In this document: in pieces, positions 33,747 through 42,298 of the stretch
Position numbering within the stretch: the stretch's first letter is position 1
Layout: every line of letters begins with the position of its first letter
NCBI GenBank assembly: GCA_934476455.1
Contig: CAKSNY010000014.1
Span: forward strand, 1-54,738
Length of the DNA stretch: 54,738 nucleotides
Reading direction: 5' to 3'
Source: an uncultured Clostridia bacterium
Lineage (GTDB): Bacteria > Bacillota > Clostridia > UMGS1883
Position numbers and translations under genes: made by a program
Notes under the pieces: generated by a model
Database searches by the model: none
Told to the model about the DNA's origin: nothing
The model's input: the letters and a program-made list of their open reading frames with translations, nothing else

Positions 33747-36262
33747 AAGCCCGTCTGCTCTGTTCTTTGTATTATATCGTCCTGAAGCGAGCGTGAAAGC
33801 GTTGTAAAAAGAGCACTGTAGCCTGCCACACGCACAACAAGGTTTTTGTAGTTTTCCGGATGCTTTTGCGCGTCGCGCAGTGTTTCGCGGCTTACAACGT
33901 TAAACTGTACATGCATACCCTTGCGGTCAAAAAATCCTCTGATAAGCGATACAAAATTCCAAAGCCCCTCATCGCCCTTAAGCGCCGACGGATGAAATTT
34001 CATATTAAACAGCGTACCGTTTGAAGCTATGCCGTGGTCAATTTTTGCAACCGAGTTTGCCGCCGCCGTAGGACCGGAAACATCGCGCCCGGCGCACGGC
34101 GAAACACCGTCGGCAATGGGTGTGTAGGCGCGCCGCCCGTCGGGGGTTGCGCCCGTCTGCGCACCGAGCGGCACATTTGCCGAAACCGGGTACAACCCTG
34201 CCTGAAACATTCCGCCGCGGGGGTTTTTGTACTTTTCAAGCGGTCTTGTATACGTATATGCAGCCTCACGCGCGAAGCTGTCCACGGTATCGTTGTCGTT
34301 ACCGAATTTCTTAAGTGCGGTAATATCCTCCAAAAGCTGTGCGTACCGCCTGTTTCCGCCGCCGGAATACTCACGCACGTTTTTATAAATTTCTTTTATT
34401 ACATCCTCTGTCACGTCAACGCTCGTATCAGAAAGCTTCTTTGCTATTTTAACGGTAAGCTCCTCTGCGTTTTCGCTTCTTTCCTCACCGTTAAAGTCTG
34501 CCTTTAATGCCTCTTTAACCTCTTTAAGCGTATATTTTTTTTGGTCGTAAACAAGCGTTTTTAAAGCATATAACGCATCTGCCATATTGGCAATACCAAA
34601 GCCCTGCGGCCCTGTAAAATTATATTTTGCGCCGCCCTCCTCCACGCTTTTTCCTTTTCCTATGCAATCTTCAACCATAGAGGACAAAAACGGAAGCGGA
34701 GTCCTTATGGCGTGTGCCTTGTCAATGGCGTTATCCGAATTTACCAAAAGCTTTATGCAATACTCTGTCTGCGCCTTGTAGGCGTCAAAAAACTTTTCAT
34801 ATGTATCAAGCGTTTCAACCTCGCCTGTTTTTACGGTTATCTGCTCTCCCTTGTCCATACCGTTTGAAAAAACAAGCTCAAGCGGGCGCAGCATATTAAA
34901 GAACGCCGCGTCATGCCAGCCGTCTGTTTTTCCGGGGCACTGCGGCTCAACACAGCCTATAATGCAGTAATTGCGCGCGTCCTGCTGTGCTATTCCCCTT
35001 GAAAGCATTGACGGGATTATCACCTCGTCATTGTAATACGCCGGAAGTCCCACGCCCGTGCGTGTAACGTGTGCCGCCATAATCAAAAGTTCATTCGGCG
35101 AACCGTTCCATACACGTATTGAAATTGACGGCTGCGGAAGTCTTATATGATATGTTGCGTTAAGGCATATAAAACTTAACATATTTGTTGCGTCCCGCCC
35201 GTCGGGCGTTTGTCCGCCGACTATAAGATTTTGGAACATACTGTAGCCGGCAAAGCCCTGTGCCGAAGCTTCGTCACGCACTTTGTTAATATCGTTCAGC
35301 TTTACCCATACGCAGTCTACAAGCTCCTGGGCTTCCTCAAGCGTAATCGCGCCGCTTTCATAATCCTTTTTAAAATACGGGTACATATACATATCAAATC
35401 TGCCGGGCGATATGGAATGTCCGCTGCCCTCTGTCTGAATAAGCATTTGTACAAACCAGAACGACTGGCACGCCTCATAAAAGCTTTGTGCGCCGAAACG
35501 CGGCACCCTTTGGCAGTTCTGCGCAATTTTTAAAAGTTCTTCTCTTCTTTCGGGCGGTGCGGTTTCCGCCTGTTTTTTTGCAAGAGCGGAATATCTTTGC
35601 GCATATTCTATCGCCGCCTCACAGCTTTCTATAACAGCTTCGAGAAAGCTTGTACGTTCCATTGCGTCGGAGTCTGAAACGTCCACCTTTTTAAGCGCCT
35701 CTTTCGCTTCGTCTATAATTCCGCTGTAGCCTATTTTAAGCACCTTGTCATACTGCACGCAAAGATGACCCACGCCGTTGTAAAAATAGTTCCCCGTTGT
35801 AAATATGTTATGGTCTATTGCGCGCAGCGCCTCCTCGGACATAAAGCTTGTCGCAAGGTCACTGTTCGTTTTCCCTTTCCAGTAGCTGTTTGCCTTACGC
35901 AAAACCTCTTTTGCTTCATCGCTTATGTAAAACGGGTCTGCGGAGCGGTGCTCCACCGTGTCAAACTCGCTTTCAAGCCATTCAAACGAATATTCCGGAA
36001 AGGTCTGACACGAGCGCGGTCTTATTGTGGTGCTTCCGACAATAAGCTCACCGTCGCGTATAGTTATGGGAATATTCCTTAAAATATGTGAAAAAGCAGC
36101 GCTGCGGCGTTTTATTACGGGCATATTTTCTGTTTGGCGGTAGCTTTCCGTCAAAAGCCTTGCCCTGTCGGATTCTATCTGCGGCATCTTATCAAAAAGC
36201 ATATCCCGAAGTGCCTTTACCCTGTCGGTCATTTTTATTTTTTCCATTTGTTCAAAGTTCAT
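33743..36262 (-). CDS. B12-independent propanediol dehydratase (glycyl radical enzyme)
   Basis: About 839 residues, the full length of diol dehydratases. Active-site Cys437 and Glu439 lie in CIIGCVEPQ; His166 in VGHLCVQYD and the His in EGSGHSISPGRFD match substrate-binding residues of glycerol/propanediol dehydratases; radical Gly814 is in VRVAGYSALF. It dehydrates (S)-1,2-propanediol to propionaldehyde inside the shell. Start ATG at 36262 follows GGAGGGGAAG; the in-frame ATG 11 codons upstream lacks that spacing. No N-terminal encapsulation helix is obvious. First gene of the microcompartment operon. Confidence 0.94.
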   Translation of the reverse strand: MNFEQMEKIKMTDRVKALRDMLFDKMPQIESDRARLLTESYRQTENMPVIKRRSAAFSHILRNIPITIRDGELIVGSTTIRPRSCQTFPEYSFEWLESEFDTVEHRSADPFYISDEAKEVLRKANSYWKGKTNSDLATSFMSEEALRAIDHNIFTTGNYFYNGVGHLCVQYDKVLKIGYSGIIDEAKEALKKVDVSDSDAMERTSFLEAVIESCEAAIEYAQRYSALAKKQAETAPPERREELLKIAQNCQRVPRFGAQSFYEACQSFWFVQMLIQTEGSGHSISPGRFDMYMYPYFKKDYESGAITLEEAQELVDCVWVKLNDINKVRDEASAQGFAGYSMFQNLIVGGQTPDGRDATNMLSFICLNATYHIRLPQPSISIRVWNGSPNELLIMAAHVTRTGVGLPAYYNDEVIIPSMLSRGIAQQDARNYCIIGCVEPQCPGKTDGWHDAAFFNMLRPLELVFSNGMDKGEQITVKTGEVETLDTYEKFFDAYKAQTEYCIKLLVNSDNAIDKAHAIRTPLPFLSSMVEDCIGKGKSVEEGGAKYNFTGPQGFGIANMADALYALKTLVYDQKKYTLKEVKEALKADFNGEERSENAEELTVKIAKKLSDTSVDVTEDVIKEIYKNVREYSGGGNRRYAQLLEDITALKKFGNDNDTVDSFAREAAYTYTRPLEKYKNPRGGMFQAGLYPVSANVPLGAQTGATPDGRRAYTPIADGVSPCAGRDVSGPTAAANSVAKIDHGIASNGTLFNMKFHPSALKGDEGLWNFVSLIRGFFDRKGMHVQFNVVSRETLRDAQKHPENYKNLVVRVAGYSALFTTLSRSLQDDIIQRTEQTGF

Positions 36263-36309
36263 ATCTTCCCCTCCGGTACAAAAGTTAAGCGCCATAATTC
36301 ATTAACTAT

Positions 36310-36339
36310 AGAATACAACACAACCACACATTTTGTCAA
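36310..36339 (-). promoter_or_regulatory. Main promoter of the microcompartment operon
   Basis: TTGACA (36334-36339) and TATTCT (36310-36315) with 18-base spacing on the minus strand, about 50 bases upstream of the dehydratase start. Confidence 0.72.
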
Positions 36340-36342
36340 TAT

Positions 36343-36361
36343 AAAATTCACAAAAATTCAC
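36343..36361 (-). promoter_or_regulatory. Direct-repeat candidate operator
   Basis: Two identical 9-base repeats GTGAATTTT (minus strand, 36353-36361 and 36343-36351) spaced one helical turn apart, ending four bases upstream of the -35 box. DeoR-type proteins often bind short direct repeats. The position upstream of -35 would also suit an activator. Confidence 0.5.
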
Positions 36362-36425
36362 ATTTTCAGTCATAAATCCAATATTTTAAATTGTTTTATG
36401 CCCGATTTTAAAGACTTTTTTATTA

Positions 36426-36454
36426 TTGCAATTTTCACGTATTTGGTTTATAAT
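36426..36454 (+). promoter_or_regulatory. Promoter for the malic enzyme gene
   Basis: TTGCAA (36426-36431) and TATAAT (36449-36454), spacer 17 bases, 24 bases before the TTG start. Divergent from the microcompartment promoter. Confidence 0.75.
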
Positions 36455-36478
36455 ATACGTAAGAAAGGGTGGTACCAT

Positions 36479-37651
36479 TTGGATATTAAAGAACAATCGC
36501 TGAAAAAGCATTATGAATGGAAGGGTAAAATAGAAATCGCACCGAGGGTTAAGGTAAAGTGTGCCGAGGACCTTTCTCTTGCATATACGCCCGGCGTTGC
36601 GGCGCCGTGCCTGGAAATTCAAAAAGACATATCTAAATCTTTCGAGCTTACGCGCAGGCAGAATACTGTTGCCGTAATTACAGACGGAACGGCAGTTTTG
36701 GGGCTTGGCGACATAGGGCCCGAAGCGGGTATGCCCGTTATGGAGGGCAAATGCCTTTTGTTCAAGGAATTTGCCGATGTTGACGCCGTTCCCATTTGCA
36801 TACGCAGCAAGAACACAGACGAAATTGTACGCACAATTTATAATATATCTTCAAGCTTCGGCGGCATAAATCTTGAGGATATTTCGGCGCCGCGCTGTTT
36901 TGAAATAGAAAGGCGCCTGAAAGAAATGTGCGATATTCCCGTTTTTCACGATGACCAGCACGGAACTGCGGTTGTTGTCGGTGCGGCGCTTATAAACGCG
37001 CTTAAATCGGCAAAAAAGGAATTGTCAGACGTCAGGGTTGTAATAAACGGCGCCGGAAGCGCCGGCACGGCAATTGCGCTGCACCTTATGCGCCTCGGCG
37101 TAAAAGAGATTATTATGGTCGACATAAACGGCATAATCTGCCGCGGGGACAAATCCCTGTCGGATGCTCACAAAAAGCTTTCCGAAATCACCAATCCAAA
37201 CCTTTTAACCGGCTCTCTTTCCGATGCGATGAAAAATTCCGACGTTTTCATAGGCGTATCTGCACCGGGCATTGTATCGCAGGAGATGGTTAAGTCGATG
37301 AATGAAAGGTCCGTCGTTTTCCCGATGGCAAACCCCACCCCCGAAATAATGCCGAATCTTGCAAAGGACGCGGGCGCATATATTGTAGGAACAGGCAGAA
37401 GCGATTTTGAAAACCAGATAAACAACGTTTTGGCTTTTCCCGGTATTTTCAGAGGTGCGCTTGACTGCCGTGCGCGTGACATAAACGACGAAATGAAAAC
37501 GGCAGCCTCCTACGCGATAGCGTCCCTGGTTTCCGAGGACGAGCTTCGCCCGGATTATATTATACCAAAAGCTTTTGACCCGCGCGTAGGAAAATGCGTT
37601 GCCGCCGCCGTGGCAGAAGCCGCAAAAAAGAGCGGCACTGCAAGAATTTAA
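36479..37651 (+). CDS. NAD-dependent malic enzyme (malate dehydrogenase, decarboxylating)
   Basis: 390 residues, the short bacterial form without the C-terminal phosphotransacetylase domain. Signature residues include the Lys of VKCAEDLSLAYTPGV, metal ligands in FGGINLEDISAPRCFEIE and FHDDQHGTA, and the dinucleotide motif NGAGSAGTAIA. It converts malate to pyruvate and CO2. The start is TTG at 36479 with AAAGGGTGG seven bases upstream; the reading frame is open a further 115 codons upstream, but that part overlaps the dehydratase gene and the promoter and has no family similarity. Monocistronic. Confidence 0.94.
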   Translation: MDIKEQSLKKHYEWKGKIEIAPRVKVKCAEDLSLAYTPGVAAPCLEIQKDISKSFELTRRQNTVAVITDGTAVLGLGDIGPEAGMPVMEGKCLLFKEFADVDAVPICIRSKNTDEIVRTIYNISSSFGGINLEDISAPRCFEIERRLKEMCDIPVFHDDQHGTAVVVGAALINALKSAKKELSDVRVVINGAGSAGTAIALHLMRLGVKEIIMVDINGIICRGDKSLSDAHKKLSEITNPNLLTGSLSDAMKNSDVFIGVSAPGIVSQEMVKSMNERSVVFPMANPTPEIMPNLAKDAGAYIVGTGRSDFENQINNVLAFPGIFRGALDCRARDINDEMKTAASYAIASLVSEDELRPDYIIPKAFDPRVGKCVAAAVAEAAKKSGTARI

Positions 37652-37697
37652 ATCTGAAATATAAAAACCTGTGTACCGCAAAAAGTCTATCTATCCC

Positions 37698-37749
37698 CTT
37701 AGAAAAGAGCTGAAAAAAGTTAGTTAACTTTTTTCAGCTCTTTTCTAAG
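37698..37749. terminator. Palindromic hairpin, repeat family member D
   Basis: A 25-bp stem with arms CTTAGAAAAGAGCTGAAAAAAG and core GTTAGTTAAC (arms quoted in part). The right arm contains the last codons and stop of folC, so it terminates folC on the minus strand and probably malic enzyme on the plus strand. The flank TCTATCTATCCCC at 37686 resembles the flank of member A. Confidence 0.85.
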
Positions 37750-39017
37750 TTTTCAATTTTTATAATATCTTTCGCGTTTTCATATACATCTTTATAAAGG
37801 TAAAGCGACCCGCAGATTACCGTTGTATCTCCCGCTTTTTTCGCTTTTAAAATCGCCTCGCGCACATTTTTACATTCCTCTGCATTAAAGCCGGCTTTTT
37901 TAAAGCCGCAGCACAAATTCAGCGCGCTTTGCGCACGCGGATTATTTTCCACAGTAACCGTATACACTTTTATCTTGTCCGAAAGAGCGGCGTCTGTAAG
38001 CACCTTAAGCACCGCCGAAAAATCCTTGTCTGCCATTGCGCCGTATATTACAGACAGCCTTTTCCCGCAGAAATACCTGTTAATTGATGAAACAAGCGCC
38101 TGCATACCGCTTTCATTGTGCGCCCCGTCAAACACAATTACGGGATTTTTGCAAAGGATTTCAAATCTTCCCGGATTTTTCGCCTGTAAAAACCCCTGTC
38201 TTATAAATCGGTCATCAATGCCTAAAAATCGTGCAACCGTAACGGTAAGCGCACCGTTTTGTGCCTGATACCCGCCCAAAAGACCTAACCTTATGTCGCT
38301 TGCCCCTTCCGTATCGAAAATCTCGCAAAAGCCGTCATTTCTGCTTTTTAAAACCGGCAGCGCTTTAAAAAAAGGGCTGTTTTTTTCTTTTGCAGCCAAG
38401 CTTAAAACCCGCATTGCCCCCTCTTTTTGCGGTGCTGTGATAACGGGGCAGCCTTCCTTTATTATACCTGCCTTTTCTGCCGCTATTTCTTCTATCGTAT
38501 TTCCGAGATAGCTTGTATGGTCAATGCCTATCGGCGTTATTACGGCGCACAGGTTTTTTTCTATTACATTTGTTGCGTCAAGCCGTCCGCCCAAGCCTGT
38601 TTCAAGGACAACCACATCGCACCCTTGTTCTTTAAAATACAAAAATGCGGCAGCCGTCCATATTTCAAACTGTGTGGGGCAGTCACCCGTTTCTTCCTTT
38701 ATTTCGGAAACACATTTTTCCATAACGGACAAAAGCCTGTCCATATCCTCTTTTGAAATATTTTTTCCGTCAATACTTATTCTCTCGCAAACGTCAAGCA
38801 TATTCGGTGAAATAAACTTGCCGCATTTTTTGCCGGACAGCGTTATAATTTTTTGCAGGAAAGCACAAACCGACCCTTTGCCGTTCGTACCCGCTATATG
38901 TATAAAATTTAACCCCTTTTGCGGATTTCCCGTCTTTTCGCATAATTTGGAAATTCCCTCAAGGCGCAGGCGGCTTTTTTCCTGAAAGCTGTTTGCAAAT
39001 TCGCTGAAGCTTGTCAT
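37734..39017 (-). CDS. folC: Folylpolyglutamate synthase / dihydrofolate synthase
   Basis: 427 residues. P-loop HIAGTNGKGSVCAF, the Mur-ligase-like ITPIGIDHTSYLG, VFDGAHNESG, and the C-terminal CGSLYLY. It adds glutamates to (dihydro)folates, trapping them in the cell. The final residues LEKS and the TGA stop are encoded by the arm of the palindrome at 37698, suggesting that the repeat replaced the original 3-prime end. Overlaps folT by four bases. Confidence 0.95.
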   Translation of the reverse strand: MTSFSEFANSFQEKSRLRLEGISKLCEKTGNPQKGLNFIHIAGTNGKGSVCAFLQKIITLSGKKCGKFISPNMLDVCERISIDGKNISKEDMDRLLSVMEKCVSEIKEETGDCPTQFEIWTAAAFLYFKEQGCDVVVLETGLGGRLDATNVIEKNLCAVITPIGIDHTSYLGNTIEEIAAEKAGIIKEGCPVITAPQKEGAMRVLSLAAKEKNSPFFKALPVLKSRNDGFCEIFDTEGASDIRLGLLGGYQAQNGALTVTVARFLGIDDRFIRQGFLQAKNPGRFEILCKNPVIVFDGAHNESGMQALVSSINRYFCGKRLSVIYGAMADKDFSAVLKVLTDAALSDKIKVYTVTVENNPRAQSALNLCCGFKKAGFNAEECKNVREAILKAKKAGDTTVICGSLYLYKDVYENAKDIIKIENLEKS

Positions 39018-39547
39018 CTTGCGCGCGCCTCTCTTTCCTTAAGAGAAAAGACAACCCTCCGTAAGGCGCTGCACACGGCAGTATGCACCGCCGCCGTCAG
39101 CAAAACAGCCGGCAGCCGAATCGCCGCACCCGCCCAAAACGAAGGCAAATACCCAACATTTACAAGTATGTATGTCATAACCGTTATGCTTATAAAAAAC
39201 GTTGTAAGCGCGCACAGCAAAGCGCGCACATAATATGCACGGTTTGGTTTCGCATTATAAAAGAATAATCCGAAAAGCGCGCCGTATATAAACTCTATCG
39301 CCGTAATCTGCGGAAGCCACGGTCCTACCGGTATTAAAAAGGTGTTTATAATATCACCCGCCGCAGCGGCAAGCCCTGCCGCAACAGGGCCGTAAAGCGC
39401 CCCCGCTATAAATACCGGTATAAACTTAAACGATATTTTTATTTGATTTCCCACTCTAAACGTGGCGCAAAGCGCTAAAATCAGGCTAAGCGCCGTCAAA
39501 ATTGCAAGAATACACATTTTGCGTACTGATATTTTTTTATTTTTCAT
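39014..39547 (-). CDS. folT: Folate-specific ECF transporter substrate-binding membrane protein
   Basis: 177 residues with about six membrane helices; LGPVAAGL-like GALYGPVAAGLAAAAGDIIN and the folate S-component pattern FKFIPVFIAG. It binds folate outside and works with the shared ECF energising module, which is not encoded here. The ATG is eight bases after an AGAAAGGG ribosome site that lies inside the terminator hairpin (39558-39585), behind a tetrahydrofolate riboswitch. Coupled to folC. Confidence 0.92.
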   Translation of the reverse strand: MKNKKISVRKMCILAILTALSLILALCATFRVGNQIKISFKFIPVFIAGALYGPVAAGLAAAAGDIINTFLIPVGPWLPQITAIEFIYGALFGLFFYNAKPNRAYYVRALLCALTTFFISITVMTYILVNVGYLPSFWAGAAIRLPAVLLTAAVHTAVCSALRRVVFSLKEREARAR

Positions 39548-39550
39548 AAT

Positions 39551-39585
39551 GTAAAAACCCTTTCTGCAATATGCTGCAGAAAGGG
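39551..39585 (-). terminator. Riboswitch expression platform hairpin
   Basis: An 11-bp perfect stem (CCCTTTCTGCA with TGCAGAAAGGG, six-base loop) followed on the minus strand by TTTTT. The 3-prime arm is also the folT ribosome-binding site, so the hairpin can block both elongation and translation start. An AAAAGGT stretch just upstream (about 39601-39607) could pair with the 5-prime arm as an antiterminator. Confidence 0.8.
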
Positions 39586-39604
39586 CTTTATGTTACTATT
39601 ACCT

Positions 39605-39716
39605 TTTGTGCAGCAACGGAATGCGAAACCGACACCGCAAGCTGTAGTGCTTTTCGTTGCGGGGACAACTTCCCGTCCCCCGCACACTGCGCCTAAATCA
39701 GGCAACGCGTCGATTT
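39605..39716 (-). promoter_or_regulatory. Tetrahydrofolate (THF) riboswitch
   Basis: On the minus strand the closing stem AAATCGAC (39709-39716) pairs with GTCGGTTT (39626-39633, one G-T pair). Inside follow GCGTT, a small hairpin (GCC...GGC), GCAGTG, a G/C stem (GCGGGG with CCCCGC) holding GGGA-AGTTG, CAACGAAAAGC and GCGGT, the conserved order of THF aptamers. It lies directly upstream of folT, the expected regulated gene. The aptamer begins at the base after the glgP stop codon. Confidence 0.86.
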
Positions 39717-42188
39717 CTACTTTGCTGGATTGTACTTTTTAAGATGCCATATCTTATCGTTATATTCCTCTATCGTCCTGTCGCTTGAGAAAAATCCGCT
39801 CTTTGCAACATTTAAAATTGCCTTTTTCGTCCATTTTTCTTTATCGCGGTATTCCCTGTCTGCGATGGTGTGGATTTCACAATACGCTTCAAAGTCACGT
39901 ATTACCATATATTCATCCGCGCGACCGTGTTCACCGAATATAAGCGACTGATAAAGGTCGTAATACTTTCTCGGATTTGACGGGCATATCGTGCCGTCAA
40001 TAAGCATATCCACAATTTTCCTTACCTGTGCGTTTTGTGCATATATGCTTTGTGACGAGTTTTCGTCAAACTGAAGCTCCCTGTTTACTTCGGGTGTTTT
40101 CATACCGAATATAAATATATTTTCATCTCCTACGCAGTCAAGCATTTCCACATTTGCGCCGTCAAGCGTACCTATCGTAAGAGCTCCGTTTGCCATAAAC
40201 TTCATATTACCTGTACCGCTTGCCTCTTTTCCGGCAGTTGATATCTGCTCGCTTATTTCGGCAGCGGGTATAATTTTTTGTGCCAGACTTACGCCGTAGT
40301 TTTCGATAAATACAACCTTAAGCTTATCCATTACCTGCGGGTCGTTGTTTACGATCTGCGCAACGTCATTTATAAGCTTTATAATAAGCTTTGCACGCGT
40401 ATACCCGGGCGACGCCTTCGCACCGAAAATAAACGTGTGCGGGTGCATATCAAACGTCTGATCGGTTTTAAGCTTGTCATAAAGATACAGCACGTGAAGA
40501 ATGTTAAGAAGCTGCCTTTTGTATTCGTGCAGACGCTTTACCTGCACATCGAAAATACTTTCGGGGTCAACCTCTATACCGTTATGCTCCTTTATATACT
40601 TTGCAAGAGCCTTCTTCTTCTTAAGCTTTACGGCACGGAACTTCTCACGGAAATCCGCGTCATCGGCAAACGGGGCAAGCTTTTCCAAAAGAGATGCCTG
40701 CTTCACCCATTTTGTGCCTATTTTCGAGTCTATCAGCTCGCTTAATTCCGGATTTGCAAGGCGCAGCCATCTGCGATACGTTATGCCGTTTGTAATTGCA
40801 ACAAATTTATCGGGCATAAGGTTGTTGTAATCGCGGAATACGTCATTTTTAAGAATGTCTGTATGAAGCGCCGACACACCGTTTACCTTGTGGCAGGTTG
40901 CAAGGCACATATTAGCCATATTTACGTAGTTATACGCTATTATGGACATATAGTTTATCTTGCCCCAGTCATCGCCGTAGCGTGCGTGCAAATCCTCCAC
41001 CAGGCGGCGGTTCATCTCGTCAACAATCATATATATACGCGGAAGAAGCTGCTTAAACATATCCATCGGCCATTTTTCAAGCGCCTCTGCCAAAATGGTG
41101 TGATTTGTATAGGCGAATACGCGGCAGACAATATCCCATGCCTGTTCCCAGCCCATTCCCTCCTGGTCCATAAGAACACGCATAAGCTCGGGAATTGCTA
41201 TTGCCGGGTGAGTATCGTTTATATGAATTGCAACAAATTCGGGCAGACGGTCAAGGTCCATCCCGTTGTGATGTCTTTTGAAGCGTGATATAATCCACTG
41301 TATTGTACACGATACAAAGAAGTATTGCTGGCGAAGGCGAAGTGCCTTACCCTCTCTGTGGTTATCCTCGGGATACAAAACCTTACTAAGAACCTCTGCA
41401 AGCGCTTTGTCCTCAACTGAACGCAGATAATCGCCGTCTGCAAAGCTTGTCATATCAAGATCTTTCTCTGCCCTTGCAGACCAAAGGCGAAGCGTGTTTA
41501 CTATCTTTGCGTCATAACCCACGATCGGAACGTCATACGGAATACCGACAACGTTTGTGGTATCTCTATAGCTTACCTTCATTCCGTCGGGCGTCATCTG
41601 TGTTTGAACCTCTCCGCCGAAACGCACGGTAACCCTCTCCTCCGGACGGGGGATTTCCCACACGCTGCCGTCGCTTAACCAGTCGTCCGGGGTTTCTACC
41701 TGCTCTCCGTCAACAATTTTCTGGCGGAACAAGCCATACTCATACCTTATAGAGCATCCGAATGCCGGAAGTTCAAGCGTTGCCAGCGAATCGAGAAAGC
41801 ATGCCGCAAGACGACCCAAGCCGCCGTTTCCGAGACCGGCGTCCTTCTCCTGCGAGGAAATCTCCTCCAAGCTGCAGCCCATTGTTTTAAGAACCTTGTC
41901 GTAATCCTCCGTAAGACCCGAATTAAGCAGGTTGTTTCCCAATGAACGCCCCATTAAAAACTCAAACGAAAGGTAAAACAGCTCTTTTCTGTGTGCCGTA
42001 CGCTGCTGGCGGCGGTATGCCGTCCAGCGCTCCATCATCCTGTCACGCACGGTAAGCGCCGTTGCCTTATATATATGTGCCTTTGTAGCGTCCTCCAACG
42101 TTCTGCCGTAGTGGCGGTTGAGCTTTCCTACAATTTCTTCTTTTATTTTCTTTTGAGAAGCCGTAAGCTCCTTGCCTTTATTTTCCAA
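39717..42188 (-). CDS. glgP: Glycogen/maltodextrin phosphorylase
   Basis: 823 residues. Pyridoxal-phosphate Lys is in EASGTGNMKFMANGA; GLGNGGLGRLAACFLDS, and EYGLFRQ are typical. It releases glucose 1-phosphate from glycogen. Start is TTG behind AGGGAGTG. It has its own promoter (42270-42298) at the end of glgA although it lies in the glg cluster, so breakdown may be controlled separately from synthesis. Its stop directly precedes the THF riboswitch. Confidence 0.96.
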   Translation of the reverse strand: MENKGKELTASQKKIKEEIVGKLNRHYGRTLEDATKAHIYKATALTVRDRMMERWTAYRRQQRTAHRKELFYLSFEFLMGRSLGNNLLNSGLTEDYDKVLKTMGCSLEEISSQEKDAGLGNGGLGRLAACFLDSLATLELPAFGCSIRYEYGLFRQKIVDGEQVETPDDWLSDGSVWEIPRPEERVTVRFGGEVQTQMTPDGMKVSYRDTTNVVGIPYDVPIVGYDAKIVNTLRLWSARAEKDLDMTSFADGDYLRSVEDKALAEVLSKVLYPEDNHREGKALRLRQQYFFVSCTIQWIISRFKRHHNGMDLDRLPEFVAIHINDTHPAIAIPELMRVLMDQEGMGWEQAWDIVCRVFAYTNHTILAEALEKWPMDMFKQLLPRIYMIVDEMNRRLVEDLHARYGDDWGKINYMSIIAYNYVNMANMCLATCHKVNGVSALHTDILKNDVFRDYNNLMPDKFVAITNGITYRRWLRLANPELSELIDSKIGTKWVKQASLLEKLAPFADDADFREKFRAVKLKKKKALAKYIKEHNGIEVDPESIFDVQVKRLHEYKRQLLNILHVLYLYDKLKTDQTFDMHPHTFIFGAKASPGYTRAKLIIKLINDVAQIVNNDPQVMDKLKVVFIENYGVSLAQKIIPAAEISEQISTAGKEASGTGNMKFMANGALTIGTLDGANVEMLDCVGDENIFIFGMKTPEVNRELQFDENSSQSIYAQNAQVRKIVDMLIDGTICPSNPRKYYDLYQSLIFGEHGRADEYMVIRDFEAYCEIHTIADREYRDKEKWTKKAILNVAKSGFFSSDRTIEEYNDKIWHLKKYNPAK

Positions 42189-42269
42189 TCAAAACACTCC
42201 CTAATTTTGATGAATACCTTTTTCATCCACGTGCTTTTACAAAATGCGTACACGTTCCCCTTCTGTTTT

Positions 42270-42298
42270 ATTATACTACAGTGATTTATAAACTTCAA
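42270..42298 (-). promoter_or_regulatory. Promoter for glgP
   Basis: TTGAAG (42293-42298) and TATAAT (42270-42275), spacer 17, on the minus strand across the end of glgA and about 80 bases before the glgP start. Confidence 0.65.

Noticed and set aside
36134..36478. 115-codon N-terminal extension of the malic enzyme frame
   Set aside because: It overlaps the dehydratase gene and the malic enzyme promoter, has no similarity to the family, and a TTG with good ribosome site starts the normal length protein.
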